A stretch of DNA of 64,000 nt, taken from NCBI GenBank assembly GCA_016490735.1, contig JAEMWC010000287.1, forward strand, positions 683,501 through 747,500, in the 5' to 3' direction. The notes under the pieces were generated by a model. That model did no database searches. It worked only from the letters and a program-made list of their open reading frames with translations, and was not told where the DNA came from. The DNA is from Pachyseris speciosa (lineage: Eukaryota; Cnidaria; Anthozoa; Scleractinia; Pachyseridae). The position numbers were made by a program, and so were the translations under genes. This document shows, piece after piece, positions 49,101-56,929 of this stretch (its first letter is position 1; the number at the start of each line of letters is the position of its first letter).

Positions 49101-52100
49101 TCTCCTGCACTGACAATGAAGCTAGCATAACGAGATGCAGTGGCTAAAAAGTGTATTAATTGGACTGGTTCAAGCGATGGCCTATAGATCATTGTGTTGT
49201 GTTCTTGGCCAAGAAAACTACATCTCACAGTGTCTCTCTTCACCCAGGAGGTTAAGTGATTGCTGCTGGGAGCTAAATTGTAATCAACAAGTATTCCATC
49301 CAGGGGTACTTTAGTATAATTCAAAGGGTGCTTTGTGCTATTGAACCCGGAATGAATTGCTGGCCCAATAAGTCACCTTGTCCTCTATGCAGTTGCATCT
49401 TTTCAATTTGGCTCATTCAGCCTATTGGGTGGAACACAAGCTTTATTTACTTTACAAAACCTTCAGTCATGCTCCACTAAATTTGGAAATATGAGCCACA
49501 GTTTTATGAAAATGCCTTGAATTTTCTGTGAATACCCCATGAAAGCCATTTAATGGCCCATGAAAACTGCAAAATGTAATTTCATGGGCTCTTTTGTGGC
49601 CATGAATTTTCCATGAAATTGTAGCATTTTATTTCATGACCCATGAATTTGGTAAGGAGAGACATTAATGAGCCATGAGTTTGCCATGAAACTCATCACA
49701 TTATATATTTCATGGCCCATGAAAGTCATATGTTTGGACTTTCATGGGCCATGAAAATGGCTGGTGGTGTGGTCTTCGATTTCATGAGCCATTAATAATC
49801 CATGAAACTCAACAAAACAATGGAACAATGTACGGTAACAAGTGACCAAAAGATTAATTTTTAATACGAAAAACATCGCGACCGGATTAGGTGTAGACCA
49901 CACTAATAAGGGGTGTAGCTAGGATTTTTCAAGGAGGGGTCCACAGTGTGTCACACTTAGGGTACTTCCCATATTGTCATGTCAACATCCATGCTGTGGT
50001 TTACCGAAAGTGACATTAATTTTGTTTGGATGGGTGGTAAGCTTAGAGGGAGGGACAAGCTAGCCAATTTCATGAGTTGTTTAAACTGAACGAAACTTCT
50101 CATCATAAAACTTGATCAGCTGAAATATCTTATCACAGTTCCATTCAAATAAAGATAATTCCTCATAATTACAAAAAATACTTACAAGATGTTTTTTTTT
50201 TTGTAAACCATGGCCTGATTTTTCAGCAGTCTACAAAGGTCTTTATAACATCACTTTTATAGGGAAGATATTTGTTTACAAACATTGTTTTTGTTATTTA
50301 AATGTTAAAAACGTTAAACAGAAGAATTCTTTGTTTCACCAGCCAATAGCTCTTTGGTTGGCATATTAATAACAATAGGTCACATCACTGATATCTTTGC
50401 TATAGGGGTGACACAATTACTGGTAGCCCAGTAGTTTCCATTGTGGCCAAGACATGCAAATTAGGATAAAACCAAAGACTTGGAATTTCTTACAATATCT
50501 GGGAATGTTCACTGATCCAGTTGGGAATAACTTGGAATTACTAGGAATTCCCAAAAATTTTAAGACTAAACAGAAATCGCATTTGGAATTGCTGGGAATT
50601 TCTGGGCATCAATGGTAAACAGAGACATCAAAACGCAAAATTGAGCAATTTGTGGCCAATTAATATCAAGTTCCACCACTTTAAATGAAAAAAAAAAGAC
50701 CGCAAAGTTTTGTGATTCTTTATTAATGACCAAGACTATCATTCTTTCAAGGAAACAGATTTATGATGAAGCCGAAACTAAGTAATACAAAACACAACAT
50801 AGCCCTAATAAATACAATTACATATAATAAAATACAATCCTAATAAGTCACACATTTACTCAGTGAATTACCCGAAAAGCAGATGAAATTTACAAAGTCC
50901 TTTGAAATGAAATGAACGTAAGACTTAAAAGCGAGCGAGAGTAAGCGGTGGATTTTTCTCACCTTCACGAACTCATTCGTCTCTTTCCTATCTCGTCAAC
51001 GTTCGGCAACAAACATCTAAAGCATGTTTTACTCTCAACTGAAGATGAATCTCTTCATAAAGTGTGTTTTCGTCAAAATCTTCGCCAGAAATTGGGAACT
51101 GAATGACCGAAACAACACAAGGAAAACAGAGCAGATAAGAGAGCATGTTTCACTGAAGACCGCAATCAAGTAGTCCAGCAGATGTTACATGGCAACAGCC
51201 AATGATGGTGTGTGAATTTTCACGTGACTATCCTCGTGCATTTTACTGAACAAAGAACCTCTATTATTCTCTCTTGGCGCCCATCTTTGAATTGTCTTTT
51301 CGGTTGGTCTGTCGTGCGAATAATTGTAAGTTTTTGTTTCGTATAGATTGTTTTTTTGAGTGGTTTAGAGGATGAGTAACAACAGCGTTATTGCAGTAAA
51401 CGAAAGGCTGAAGTTTGTGGTGCCAATGTCAAACGAAATGAAGGCATCACCGTGGATTTAGAGGCGGGCAAGCCATTTCTAAAGCGGGAATTTTGAATGT
51501 TTTTTGGTAAGTAAATACTCTGTTATTAGAAATAGGAACAGTTGTTAAATTATGAAATCCCGTAACTTGTCAACGGCTCAGTAAAACTGTGAACAAAATG
51601 ATCACGTAACAGAGTGCTCCTCGGCAAAGTGTAATCCATTGCGGCCGCCGTTCCTATATTGAGGTCTTCGAATCGTCAGTAGTTCAACCGTTGTAAAACT
51701 ACAGATCGAGTTAACTTTAAGTCAGTTCTTCGCTAGGTCTTACTAAGCTTATTAAATTATCTTGAGTACTCTAGTGAATTTATGACAGAACCAGTCTAGA
51801 ATGAAGCAACATGCAATTTGCTTAATTATGAAAATGTGTATGTCTAGCATTTTTGGATACAAGGTTTGTTTTGCCGGTCCTTAAGCTTATATAATTATAT
51901 CATTTTGAATTTGGCGTGACTGAATTAAGTTCGACGTTTGAATTTTGGCACTGTCGGATCGAATTCAATTTAATTCTACATGGCAGTAGCACAACGTTTG
52001 AAACAGGCCTTATTTTTGTTTCAGACATGAATAAAAAATACAAGCTGGAGCGGGACATATGTTGACAACCTCAGCCGCAGACAGCAAAAAAAGCTCCCTG

Positions 52101-54025
52101 AACAGCAAAAAATTTAAAAAGAATAAATAATTGTCTCATTAAGCAATAGACCACAAGTTACTATGGTTTATAGGATGATAAACCACGCGGGATGTTGGAA
52201 GGGACTCTTCGAGTGTTCTTTCAACATCCCAAGTGGTTTATCAGCCTATAAATCATAGAAACTTGTGGTCTATTGCTTTTATATAATAATTCAGAACATG
52301 CACGAAATTTCCATGAGTTTACTGGCACGATAAACCATAGCTGATTGACCAATCAGAGCGTGCACATTGATTTGGTTATTATATAATACATAATAAAATT
52401 AAAAATCATGATTATTAATTAGTAATATTCCAAACAAGTTGAATAAACTGAGAATATATTAGCTGGTGTTATCATTTGTGTGCAAGGACAAACAATATCT
52501 AGAGATTCCACAAACAGGGTATGTTTTATATTTTTCAGTGATGACTTGGTATTTATACATGTATTATTAAAATTTTTCAAGTTTGTTACATTTAGTTTTA
52601 ACCCACATAGATCGATTTTATCACATATGGAATTAATGGGAGTTTAAGGACATTTTCATGGTGTTGCAGGTATTGTTTTCACCTGCCCCCATGAAAGTGA
52701 TGAAGGGGTAACTTTCATGAGTCATTAATATGCCATGGATAGACCATGAAAATTTTCACAATTCACAGGGTACCCATGGGCCATGAATTTGCCAACCCAT
52801 TAAAAACCCATGAAATTACACCCCATGGAAACATCAGGAAATTGAATTCATGGGCTTTTCAACAGTATTAAAAAACCATTTAATTAAAATTTCTACTTGA
52901 AATTTCATGGTTTCTTCATGGGTATTTCATGGGCTAAGATACGATTGGGGAGATTTCATGGGTCATGAAACAGTTAAATTTTCACAAGACTTTGATTGCT
53001 TTTTTCATGTCTTAAAACTATGAAAATACCCTGAATTTTTCCCCTGAAAATTCCATTAAAATGCCTTGAAAAAACCATTGATTTGCTGTGAAAATTTTTC
53101 TAGATTTTAATGGGTTTTGAGTTTATAGTGGCATATAATCAAATTAAAGTTTCCCTCGATCTTTACCTTGCTACTTATGGAGGATTATTCTATATATTTA
53201 GCTGTTGGTGCATGGCCAATATGCAAGCAATGATACATTAATATTTTATCGTGTTGGAACTGCAATATATATTATACAACAAATCAACATACTCTAATAC
53301 TGTGATCAGAAGAAGTGTGATTTGATGTTAGTAGATAATGTAAATTATTTTATCCAGAATCACACTTTAGTTAGTGTGATCACACTTGAGATCACACTTT
53401 ATAAGTGTGATCACACGTGAGATCACACTTTATAAAAAAATAAAAGTGTGATTCACTTTTTTTCACACTTCTTTTCACACTTTATCACCCTTCCTATAAC
53501 ACTTTACAGAAGTGTGATTTAAAGTGTGAAAATGTGTGATTTAAAGTGTGATTCACACATCTTATAAAAAATCACACGTGTGATCACATGTGTGATCACA
53601 CTTTACATCACACATGTGATCACACGTGTGATCACACATATATTTTTGCATGGGTATATGTTAGTAGCTATCATCAGGTGTTTTCTGATTTTAATTCTTA
53701 TTAGATTTCTACATGTAGTTCAATTCTATATTGATTTGATTTTGTATTTTTAGATTGTATTTTAGAATAGTAGTTACATGTAAGTGTCCCCTATTAGCAG
53801 TGGGGAATACCCTCTGTTAGATTTTGCCGACACATTTTCAATAAAGTTATCAATCAATCAATCTAATCGATAACTGTGGAGTCCCAGCTTGTACTACTCA
53901 GAATAAGCTGCAGAGTGACTTACTGTATAAATGAGCGTACAGCACTTGTTTGGTAGTAAATTGTCAATTCTTGCTTGGAGAGTTTCATCAGCAACATCTT
54001 TGCTAAGTTCCATAAACTCTTTCCA
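22142..54025 (-). CDS. ACSBG: Long-chain acyl-CoA synthetase, bubblegum family (ACSBG1/2-like), N-terminus outside window
   Basis: The enzyme activates long-chain fatty acids to acyl-CoA with ATP through an acyl-adenylate, typically at ER or other membranes. Fourteen exons in transcript order: 54025-53924, 48104-48057, 46764-46663, 31512-31444, 31176-31118, 30879-30757, 29604-29553, 28214-27969, 27146-27030, 26507-26474, 25074-24935, 23616-23425, 23291-23237, 22221-22142 (stop TAG at 22144-22142). They total 1419 bp, all phases join, giving 472 codons plus stop. Family enzymes are about 660-725 aa, so 200 or more N-terminal residues lie past 54025. Motifs seen are LIYT|SGTTGNPKG (P-loop, split by a 5.8 kb intron), VVSYLPLSHIAAQ, FVGAAPVT, YELYGMSE, GWLHTGD, GRIKELIITAGGEN and GGELGPTLKL (region of the C-terminal catalytic Lys). 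These identify ACSBG rather than ACSL. Which vertebrate paralogue it matches best cannot be settled here. Introns 31513-46662, 48105-53923 and the one upstream of 54025 each hold a huge inverted repeat. Confidence 0.94.
22440..22610. repeat. (CAT/CAC)n microsatellite
   Basis: An irregular trinucleotide array (CATCAT, CACCAT, CACCAA) in the last intron of ACSBG. The His-rich 157-aa open frame here is an artefact of the array. Confidence 0.8.
23005..23145. repeat. (CCA/TCA)n microsatellite
   Basis: A compound CCACCA / CATCAT / CACCAT array. It produces Pro-Ser-rich and Asp-Gly-rich frames on opposite strands, neither of which is a gene. It lies between the last two ACSBG exons. Confidence 0.8.
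24363..24843. mobile_element. pogo-like MITE remnant with GTCCGCTTA boxes
   Basis: The right end GGAGTTCGACTGTA and left CAGTCAAACAATCCG are degraded inverted ends of the CAGT[C/T]GAACTCC kind. Inside, GTCCGCTTA / GTCCACTTG boxes repeat five or six times. This is like the GGCCGCTTAATAG boxes of 8184-8790 and typical for this type of element. Its borders are approximate. Confidence 0.45.
25110..25185. repeat. Repeat fragment shared with 50408-50450
   Basis: ACACAATTACTGGTA[A/G]CCCAG and the following GTTTACATTGTGGCC-like phrase occur here and at 50408-50450 in the same orientation. Here it follows CAACAACAACAAC, the complement of a (GTT)n SINE tail, so it is probably the 3' end of an inverted SINE. 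Confidence 0.4.
25925..26412. mobile_element. PIF/Harbinger-type element
   Basis: The perfect TIR AGCCTCGTCTACACGAGCA (25925) and its complement ending at 26412 are flanked by TAA on both sides (25922-25924, 26413-26415), the superfamily's TWA duplication. A further inverted box TTTGCTCGTGTAGACGAG lies at about 25978-25996. The 488-bp element carries a piece of coding sequence (26036-26209). It lies in ACSBG intron 25075-26473 and ends only 62 bp from the exon. Confidence 0.85.
26036..26209 (+). pseudogene. Relic of a Harbinger Myb/SANT-like ORF
   Basis: A 57-codon frame starts MAASTTTCAASSRG and contains YWPDRVETLLLEAVREK, reminiscent of the Trp-led helix of Myb/SANT- or MADF-like proteins encoded by PIF/Harbinger elements. 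It ends at a TAG, after which the frame continues VIREELPGIDLASLK, so the stop looks like a mutation in a longer ORF. The assignment rests on the element type plus the W..R.E.LLL..V pattern. Confidence 0.45.
27440..27679. mobile_element. Mutator-like MITE, TIR TAGCCTGCAGTGCAGGCG
   Basis: The ends TAGCCTGCAGTGCAGGCG and CGCCTGCACTGCAGGCTA are perfect inverted repeats. They are flanked by CGTGGATTT / CGTGGAATT (27431-27439, 27680-27688), an 8/9-matching 9-bp duplication. The 240-bp interior is non-coding. It shares TAGCCTGC termini and duplication length with 1983-2673. Confidence 0.78.
28339..28551. mobile_element. Foldback MITE with AGCCTGGTTTTCAC ends
   Basis: Left AGCCTGGTTTTCACAAGCG and right CGCTGGTGAAAACCAGGCT are inverted. 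GCAAGCGCAAG-type boxes repeat inside both halves. It is flanked by TAA/TAT, near the Harbinger TWA site. No ORF of substance is present. Confidence 0.65.
28501..28713. repeat. Tandem duplication of a MITE right end and flank
   Basis: The segment from AGCTACTT through CTTGCGCTTGTGCTTGCG, ACCAGGCTTAT and ACTTCCTTCAAT[A/G]AAAAG to CTTCCTTGTTTT occurs at 28501-28590 and again at 28625-28713. The two copies differ at a few positions. They are joined by CGTAATAAGCTACTTATTACG. The duplication includes about 40 bp of sequence outside the MITE. Confidence 0.7.
29114..29281. repeat. Short MITE with ATAGGTGGTTT ends
   Basis: Inverted termini ATAGGTGGTTT (29114) and AAACCACCTAT (to 29281) bound 168 bp of non-coding sequence in the ACSBG intron between exons 28214-27969 and 29604-29553. 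No certain target duplication was found. Confidence 0.5.
30100..30260 (-). mobile_element. Penelope-like element terminal fragment with hammerhead-like core
   Basis: On the - strand: CTGATGA (30192-30186), a hairpin GACTTCC-ACTCA-GGTTGTC with a central mismatch, GAAAC and GTC (ending at 30158). This is the order of hammerhead core elements found in Penelope terminal repeats. Outer stem I is weak. It reads in the same direction as ACSBG transcription, in intron 29605-30756. Confidence 0.55.
30360..30750 (-). pseudogene. LINE 3' end (reverse transcriptase C-terminus)
   Basis: On the - strand the translation reads LRSKDFLTLKKKFARTKVLK, then FFHRITDMWNQLPLDI and ANVFKSRVKKFLS before a stop at 30513. 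This is the FF.R....WN.LP.....S...FK..L pattern that ends CR1/L2-type LINE proteins. It abuts the ACSBG exon 30757-30879 within about 10 bp, and the open frame runs through both, which makes a false 142-aa chimera. An AT-rich 3' tail extends to about 30360. Confidence 0.7.
30993..31065. repeat. 73-bp foldback with TAGCCTCC ends
   Basis: TAGCCTCCCACGCAGTCG and CGGCTGCGCGGGAGGCTA are inverted, with TTTTTAG/ATAAAAA inside. It sits 53 bp from the 59-bp exon 31118-31176, in the 238-bp intron before exon 30879-30757, so the RNA hairpin lies inside a small intron. Confidence 0.6.
31793..34890. repeat. Left arm of inverted repeat A
   Basis: 3,098 bp without a recognised gene. The palindrome GAGAACTGTTCTC or one-base variants occurs near 31866, 31932, 32696, 32817, 33360, 33650, 33987, 34698 and 34738. 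It is usually followed by (G/T)TTT[T/C]..[G/C]CCAAT, giving units of about 30 bp. A 100-bp direct repeat (GCCGGACAATATTCCCGATT...) occurs at about 32612 and 32734. Open frames up to 103 aa are mirrored in the other arm and have no family I know. Confidence 0.88.
34891..37755. other. Left part of the spacer of inverted repeat A
   Basis: Non-coding as far as I can see. One more motif unit (GTTCTCAGTCTTGGCCAATC, about 35164) suggests the arm was once longer. A repeat with GTTACTTTCGG and ATTACTTCCGG boxes spans about 35580-36130. A perfect 12-bp hairpin (36747-36790), AT-rich (AAATA)n sequence (36820-36910) and a G-run (37205-37250) follow. The 88-aa - strand frame at 36221-36487 has no family I recognise. 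Confidence 0.5.
36747..36790. repeat. Perfect 12-bp stem hairpin
   Basis: TACACAACCCGC and GCGGGTTGTGTA enclose a 20-base loop. No T-tract follows, and the role is unknown. Confidence 0.6.
37760..38500 (-). pseudogene. Decayed LINE 3' fragments with a PD-(x)n-D-like segment
   Basis: On the - strand about 38494-38260 gives TDRVIEHWRLDIIVVYEEAG, then CQIIDVAPGDHNIERKE and EYEKINNYSEFRVEIARLWN. About 37990-37890 gives SKYTDLKTKTSRLWEMRTE and VSVIIGALGSI. These are two related pieces of the C-terminal region seen in LINE-type proteins of cnidarians, with a (R)xPD/LDIIVV...IIDV layout reminiscent of restriction-like endonucleases. Stops and frameshifts are frequent. The clade is uncertain. Confidence 0.5.
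38500..41300 (+). pseudogene. Broken retroelement with RT, RNase H and tyrosine recombinase (DIRS/Ngaro-like)
   Basis: RT: PPKGQPGKWRLIVDPFSP (about 38640), SVNDGISADDFTMQYI, CGALMAKFDMEAAYRNIPVH, then after a shift DLCSAPFLFNSVADMLEWIL and the catalytic FLDDFI (about 39011). RNase H-like: VLFCSDNEAVMQILNTRT (about 39628) and, in another frame, EHVPGVENEIADTLSRFP. Tyrosine recombinase: FLADLLKASSRKVYLPAVRS (about 40070), LRWVVRGIKRSQGA, then after the LINE insertion LDLALPDQSIF, FGFLRALEFTV and LRVNIEASKTDP (to 41235). The C-terminal HxxR region is decayed (CSHSSHPIG near 41365). The order RT-RH-YR fits DIRS-type elements. Several frameshifts and stops make it inactive. Confidence 0.75.
40231..40950 (+). 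pseudogene. LINE 3' end inserted into the recombinase gene
   Basis: From about 40313 the frame reads VLPFLDYYNIVWGDRNNKVL, then LQVLQNRAAKIVLDRPAYSS, KWKDLRVRRRIHRLIYVFKC and FFKKWNEIPLDI-like FLFKKWNEIPLDIRNSESV up to a stop at 40751. This is a CR1/L2/Rex-type LINE C-terminus. It is followed by a 3' UTR and a GATGATG/(ATT)n tail (about 40895-40937). The recombinase reading frame stops shortly before it (LSTRLPVT, about 40228) and resumes after it. Confidence 0.75.
41300..42165. other. Non-coding stretch in spacer A
   Basis: Remnant of the recombinase element to about 41400. Then a 76-aa + strand frame (41614-41844) with RLPRQRRPCTRNRCSS and FPECGKSKRHFLSAKT, for which I know no family. Nothing else recognised. 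Confidence 0.4.
42170..42436 (-). mobile_element. tRNA-derived SINE, inverted copy
   Basis: Reverse-complement copy of the SINE at 529-841: A-box complement CCACTGCGCCA (42412-42422), B-box complement GGGAATCGAACCC (42368-42380), the CTCTCGGAGCAGAGTAGAG body and ATCAAATCAAAT run. The 3' end TAAAGCATCTGTCCTCGGCTA (read on -) lies at about 42220-42200. It lacks the (TTA)n tail. Confidence 0.82.
42440..43264. other. Right end of spacer A
   Basis: No gene recognised. The open frames of 60-100 aa (e.g. 42409-42711 on -) overlap the SINE head or are low in coding character. Confidence 0.4.
43265..46355. repeat. Right arm of inverted repeat A
   Basis: Reverse complement of the left arm: positions pair as x + y = 78155 in the inner part and 78148 in the outer part. 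The arm carries the same palindrome array. Outside 46355 the sequence diverges at once (TCAAAACGAG) and reaches the ACSBG exon at 46663. Confidence 0.88.
46765..48056. other. ACSBG intron with little structure
   Basis: No exon between 46764 and 48057. It contains a hairpin AAGTCCGA-TATTT-TCGGACTT at 47534-47554, bordered by repeat-like sequence (GCATGCGCAGTTCAGTCAG, GGGAACGAAGACCCTGGG). Otherwise AT-rich non-coding sequence. Confidence 0.5.
47534..47554. repeat. 8-bp stem hairpin
   Basis: AAGTCCGA and TCGGACTT enclose TATTT. It may be the centre of a degraded foldback, but no longer arms were found. Confidence 0.4.
49500..53110. repeat. Inner inverted arrays of TTTCATGGGCCATGAAA-type palindromes
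   Basis: Between about 49500-49810 and 52640-53110 the motif CATGGGCCATGAA and variants (TTCATGGGC, CCCATGAAA, CCATGAATTT) recurs more than twenty times in both orientations. The middle part, 49820-52640, has no gene that I recognise; open frames are under 60 aa. This may be a separate foldback inside the larger one. Its ends could not be pinned. Confidence 0.6.
52141..52278. repeat. Foldback MITE, AAGCAATAGACCACAAGTT ends
   Basis: Left AAGCAATAGACCACAAGTTA with ATGGTTTATAGG is matched by the inverted right end CCTATAAATCATAGAAAC with TTGTGGTCTATTGCTT. Inside, GGATGTTGGAAGG/TTCAACATCCC pairs too. A second inverted pair, TTATATAATAA / TTATTATATAATA, extends to about 52386. Confidence 0.65.
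53655..53923. other. Short flank between the foldback element and the ACSBG exon
   Basis: AT-rich. It contains AATAAAGTT followed by (ATCA)n (53838-53862), a SINE- or LINE-tail-like end. No exon. Confidence 0.4.
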
Positions 54026-54697
54026 CTGAAATAGTAAAAGAATATAATATTTGGCTCTCACAGCTGAATTTCAAAAAGAACAGCATCCTTCCCTTACAAT
54101 ACAAAGTAAATTAATGCAGTAAATATTTAATTTGAAAATTTTTTTAGGTGGGATTTACAGACAGGAAAAATAAACAAAAATTCAAAGTATAATATTGTAT
54201 TATAAACCAGGCTGATAACAAAGCCTGTTGGTCATGGATTAAAATTTGATCAGTCTTTCTAAACTGCTCCATTATGAAATTTACCCAGGGCTTCTGATAC
54301 AGTGTATGTCACAAAAAAAGTTGGGGAAATAGTGCAGCATTGATAGAAAACTGCACAGCATTGGGCGGGAGAATAGGTCTGTTGTGCAGCAAACTATTTT
54401 TTTTTTACCTCATCACACATAATATGTAAAATTTTATATTGTGTACATGTATTGAGTGCCAAATACTAGTAAGTCTATCTGATAGTAAGTGGTAGTTGTG
54501 TTTTTTTCCTACGAATTTTTTCACAGAATTACACAGATGAAATGAGCAAATTACACATTGATCATAACAGGGGTCTATCTAATTCTGGAGTGTTTTTTTA
54601 ATTCTGGAGTAAAAATTACACGGTTATTAACCTAAACATGCGCTTTTTGTGATTATTAATCTGGTTTGGCGATACTTTACGACTATTAATCGTGAAG

Positions 54698-56900
54698 AAC
54701 GTGTTCTGCGATTAATAATCGTGTACTTTACGGTTAATAATCGTAAAATTCACGATTATTAATCGTGTTTGGAAGATTATACAATTAATAATCGTAGAAC
54801 ACGCGATTATTAATCGCATCTGACAGGCAAACACGGTTAATAATCGTATGTTACCGATCTCGGTCACAACAAACAGTGAAGGCAGATTTGATTTGACCGG
54901 CCGCCATTACGACAAATTTTTCAAAGTTAAGCACTACTCTCCCCGGGGCTGGCTTTGATATAAATATTACACAAATGAACCCTTGAGGTGGTTAAATTTC
55001 TCTTGATTTTTGTTTTTATGGGGTTAGTCAGTTCGCGAATGATATTTTACTCGGTTTTCACTCTTCGGCGAACGCCAACGCGAGAAGTTGGCCGGATTAA
55101 CAACAAACTCACCAGCGCGAGCGATGATGTGAAATAAAACTTTGACAACGATAATTAGGTCAACGAGGCCGTCTAATCAAATCTTTTGCAATCAACCGCG
55201 GAAAAAGAGAATTGAATTATTTAACACAGTGGCTATATGCCCTTACTTTAATCCATTTCAAAACTCCCAAATGAATCTTATAGTTTGATCCTAACACCGT
55301 GAAATTGACAAGATGCGAACTTGAAAAATTGAAAACTTAATTGCTTGTCTTTTAGTCGAAAGATTCGGTCGTGAATACGCTGCAATAGTAAGCGTATTCT
55401 GGAAAACAAGTGATTTGAAAACGATATCGTGTTGTAACTGATAAAATCTCTAAGTCTTATTAAAGTTTTCATGCAGTCAAAATGTGGGAAAAATCACAAA
55501 GTGAGAAATCAACAATGGTGCACGTCGTACATCAAGAAACCAGAGGGAAAATATCAGGCACTACGAAAGCAGTTTTATCTACACACTTAAACCCTAAAAT
55601 GCACCAGTTCATAAGATAATAGTGTTTGCGAATTTGTTTTCATTCACGAATGACAAAAGTTAAGCGACTTGTAAACACAGGCGTAAAATTACATAAATCG
55701 GTTGCACGAGGTTTACTGGAGCTAACGTGTTCTGCGATTAATAATCGTATACTTTACAGTTAATAATCGTAAAATTCACGATTATTAAAAAAAAAATCGT
55801 GTTTGGGAGATTATACGATTAATAATCGTAGAACGCACGATTATTAATCGCATCTGACAGACAAACACGGTTAATAATCGTATGTTACCGATCTCGGTCA
55901 CAACAAACAGTTGAAGACAGATTTGATTTGACCGACGAGAAATTTTTCAAAGTTAAGCGCTACTCTCGCCGGGGCTGGCTTTGATATAGATATTACACAA
56001 ATGAACCCTTGAGGTGGTTAAATTTCTCTTGATTTTTGTTTTTATGGGGTTTGTCAGTTCGCGAATGACTTCGGCGAACGCCAACGCGAGAACTTCGATT
56101 AACAACAAACTCACCAGCGCGAGCGATGATGTGAAACGTTTGTAAAACTTTGAGAACGATAATTAGCTGAACGAGGCCGTCTAGTCAAATATTTTACAAA
56201 CAACCACGCAAAAAGATAATTGATTTATTTAACACAGTGGCTATATGCCCTTATTTTAATCCATTTCAAAACTCCCAAATGAATCTTATAGTTTGATCCT
56301 AACATCGTGATGCGAACTTGAAAAATTGAAAACTTAATTGCTTGTCTTTTAGTCCAAAGATTCGGTCGTGAATACGTTGCAATACTAAGTGTATTGTGGA
56401 AAACAAGTGATTTGAAAACGATATCGTGTTGTAACTGATAAAATCTCTACGTCTTATTAAAGTTTTCATGCAGTCAAAATGTTGGAAAAAATCACAAAGT
56501 GAGAAATCAACAATAGTGCACGTCGTGCATCATGAAACCAGCGGGAAAATATCAGGCACTACGAAAGCTGTTTTATCTACACACTTTAATAGACCCTAGA
56601 ATGTACCAGTTCATAAAATAATACTAGTTGTGTTTGCGAATTTGTTTTTATTCACGAATGACAAAAGTTAAGTGACTTGTAAATACATGCACGGGCGTAA
56701 TTTCATAAATCGGTTGCTCGACGTTTACTGGAGCTAACGTGTTCTGCGATTAATAATCGTGTACTTTACAGTTAATAATCGTAAAATTCACGATTATTAA
56801 TCGTGTGTGGAAGATTCTACGGTTAATAATCTTGGAACGCGCGATTATTAATCGCGTCTAACAAGCAAACGTGGTTAATAATCGTATGTTGCCGATCATG
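54698..56900. repeat. Tandem 1.02-kb units with CGATTATTAATCG clusters (left arm of B)
   Basis: The phrase AACGTGTTCTGCGATTAATA begins at 54698, 55723 and 56736, i.e. two full periods of 1025 and 1013 bp and a partial third. Each unit starts with six alternating GATTAATAATCG / CGATTATTAATCG palindromes in about 150 bp. The rest includes TTTTTGTTTTTATGGGGTT and GCGAACGCCAACGCGAG. The right arm mirrors this (61060-63240). No ORF with known homology. Confidence 0.85.
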
Positions 56901-56929
56901 TTGAAAACAAACTTGACCGACACCTAGAC

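Larger units (their letters stand above)
48441..53654. mobile_element. Large foldback-type element with TGTGATCACA arms, filling an ACSBG intron
   Basis: Ends CCCATGCAAAAATA (48441) and its complement ending at 53654 are flanked by TATATTTAA / TATATGTTA (48432-48440, 53655-53663), 7 of 9 matching, so Mutator-like by duplication length. Directly inside both ends are arrays of ACATGTGTGATCACAC and AGTGTGAT units (48455-48700; 53290-53645). No transposase was found. It spans 5.2 of the 5.8 kb between the two P-loop exons. It encloses the TTTCATGGGCC arrays and a hairpin at 52141-52278. Confidence 0.8.
48057..54025 (-). other. ACSBG: ACSBG P-loop exons split by a transposon-filled intron
   Basis: Exon 54025-53924 (34 codons, WKEFMELSKDVADETLQARI onward) ends in CCTLIYT. 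Exon 48104-48057 (16 codons) reads SGTTGNPKGVMLSHDN. Together they form the AMP-binding signature YTSGTTGNPKG. The 5,819 bp intron between them contains the element 48441-53654, leaving only about 600 bp of other intron sequence. Confidence 0.9.

Noticed and set aside
48440..53650. CRISPR-like array from the regular TGTGATCACA repeats
   Set aside because: Eukaryotic intron; repeats are palindromic, irregular and without unique spacers of constant length.
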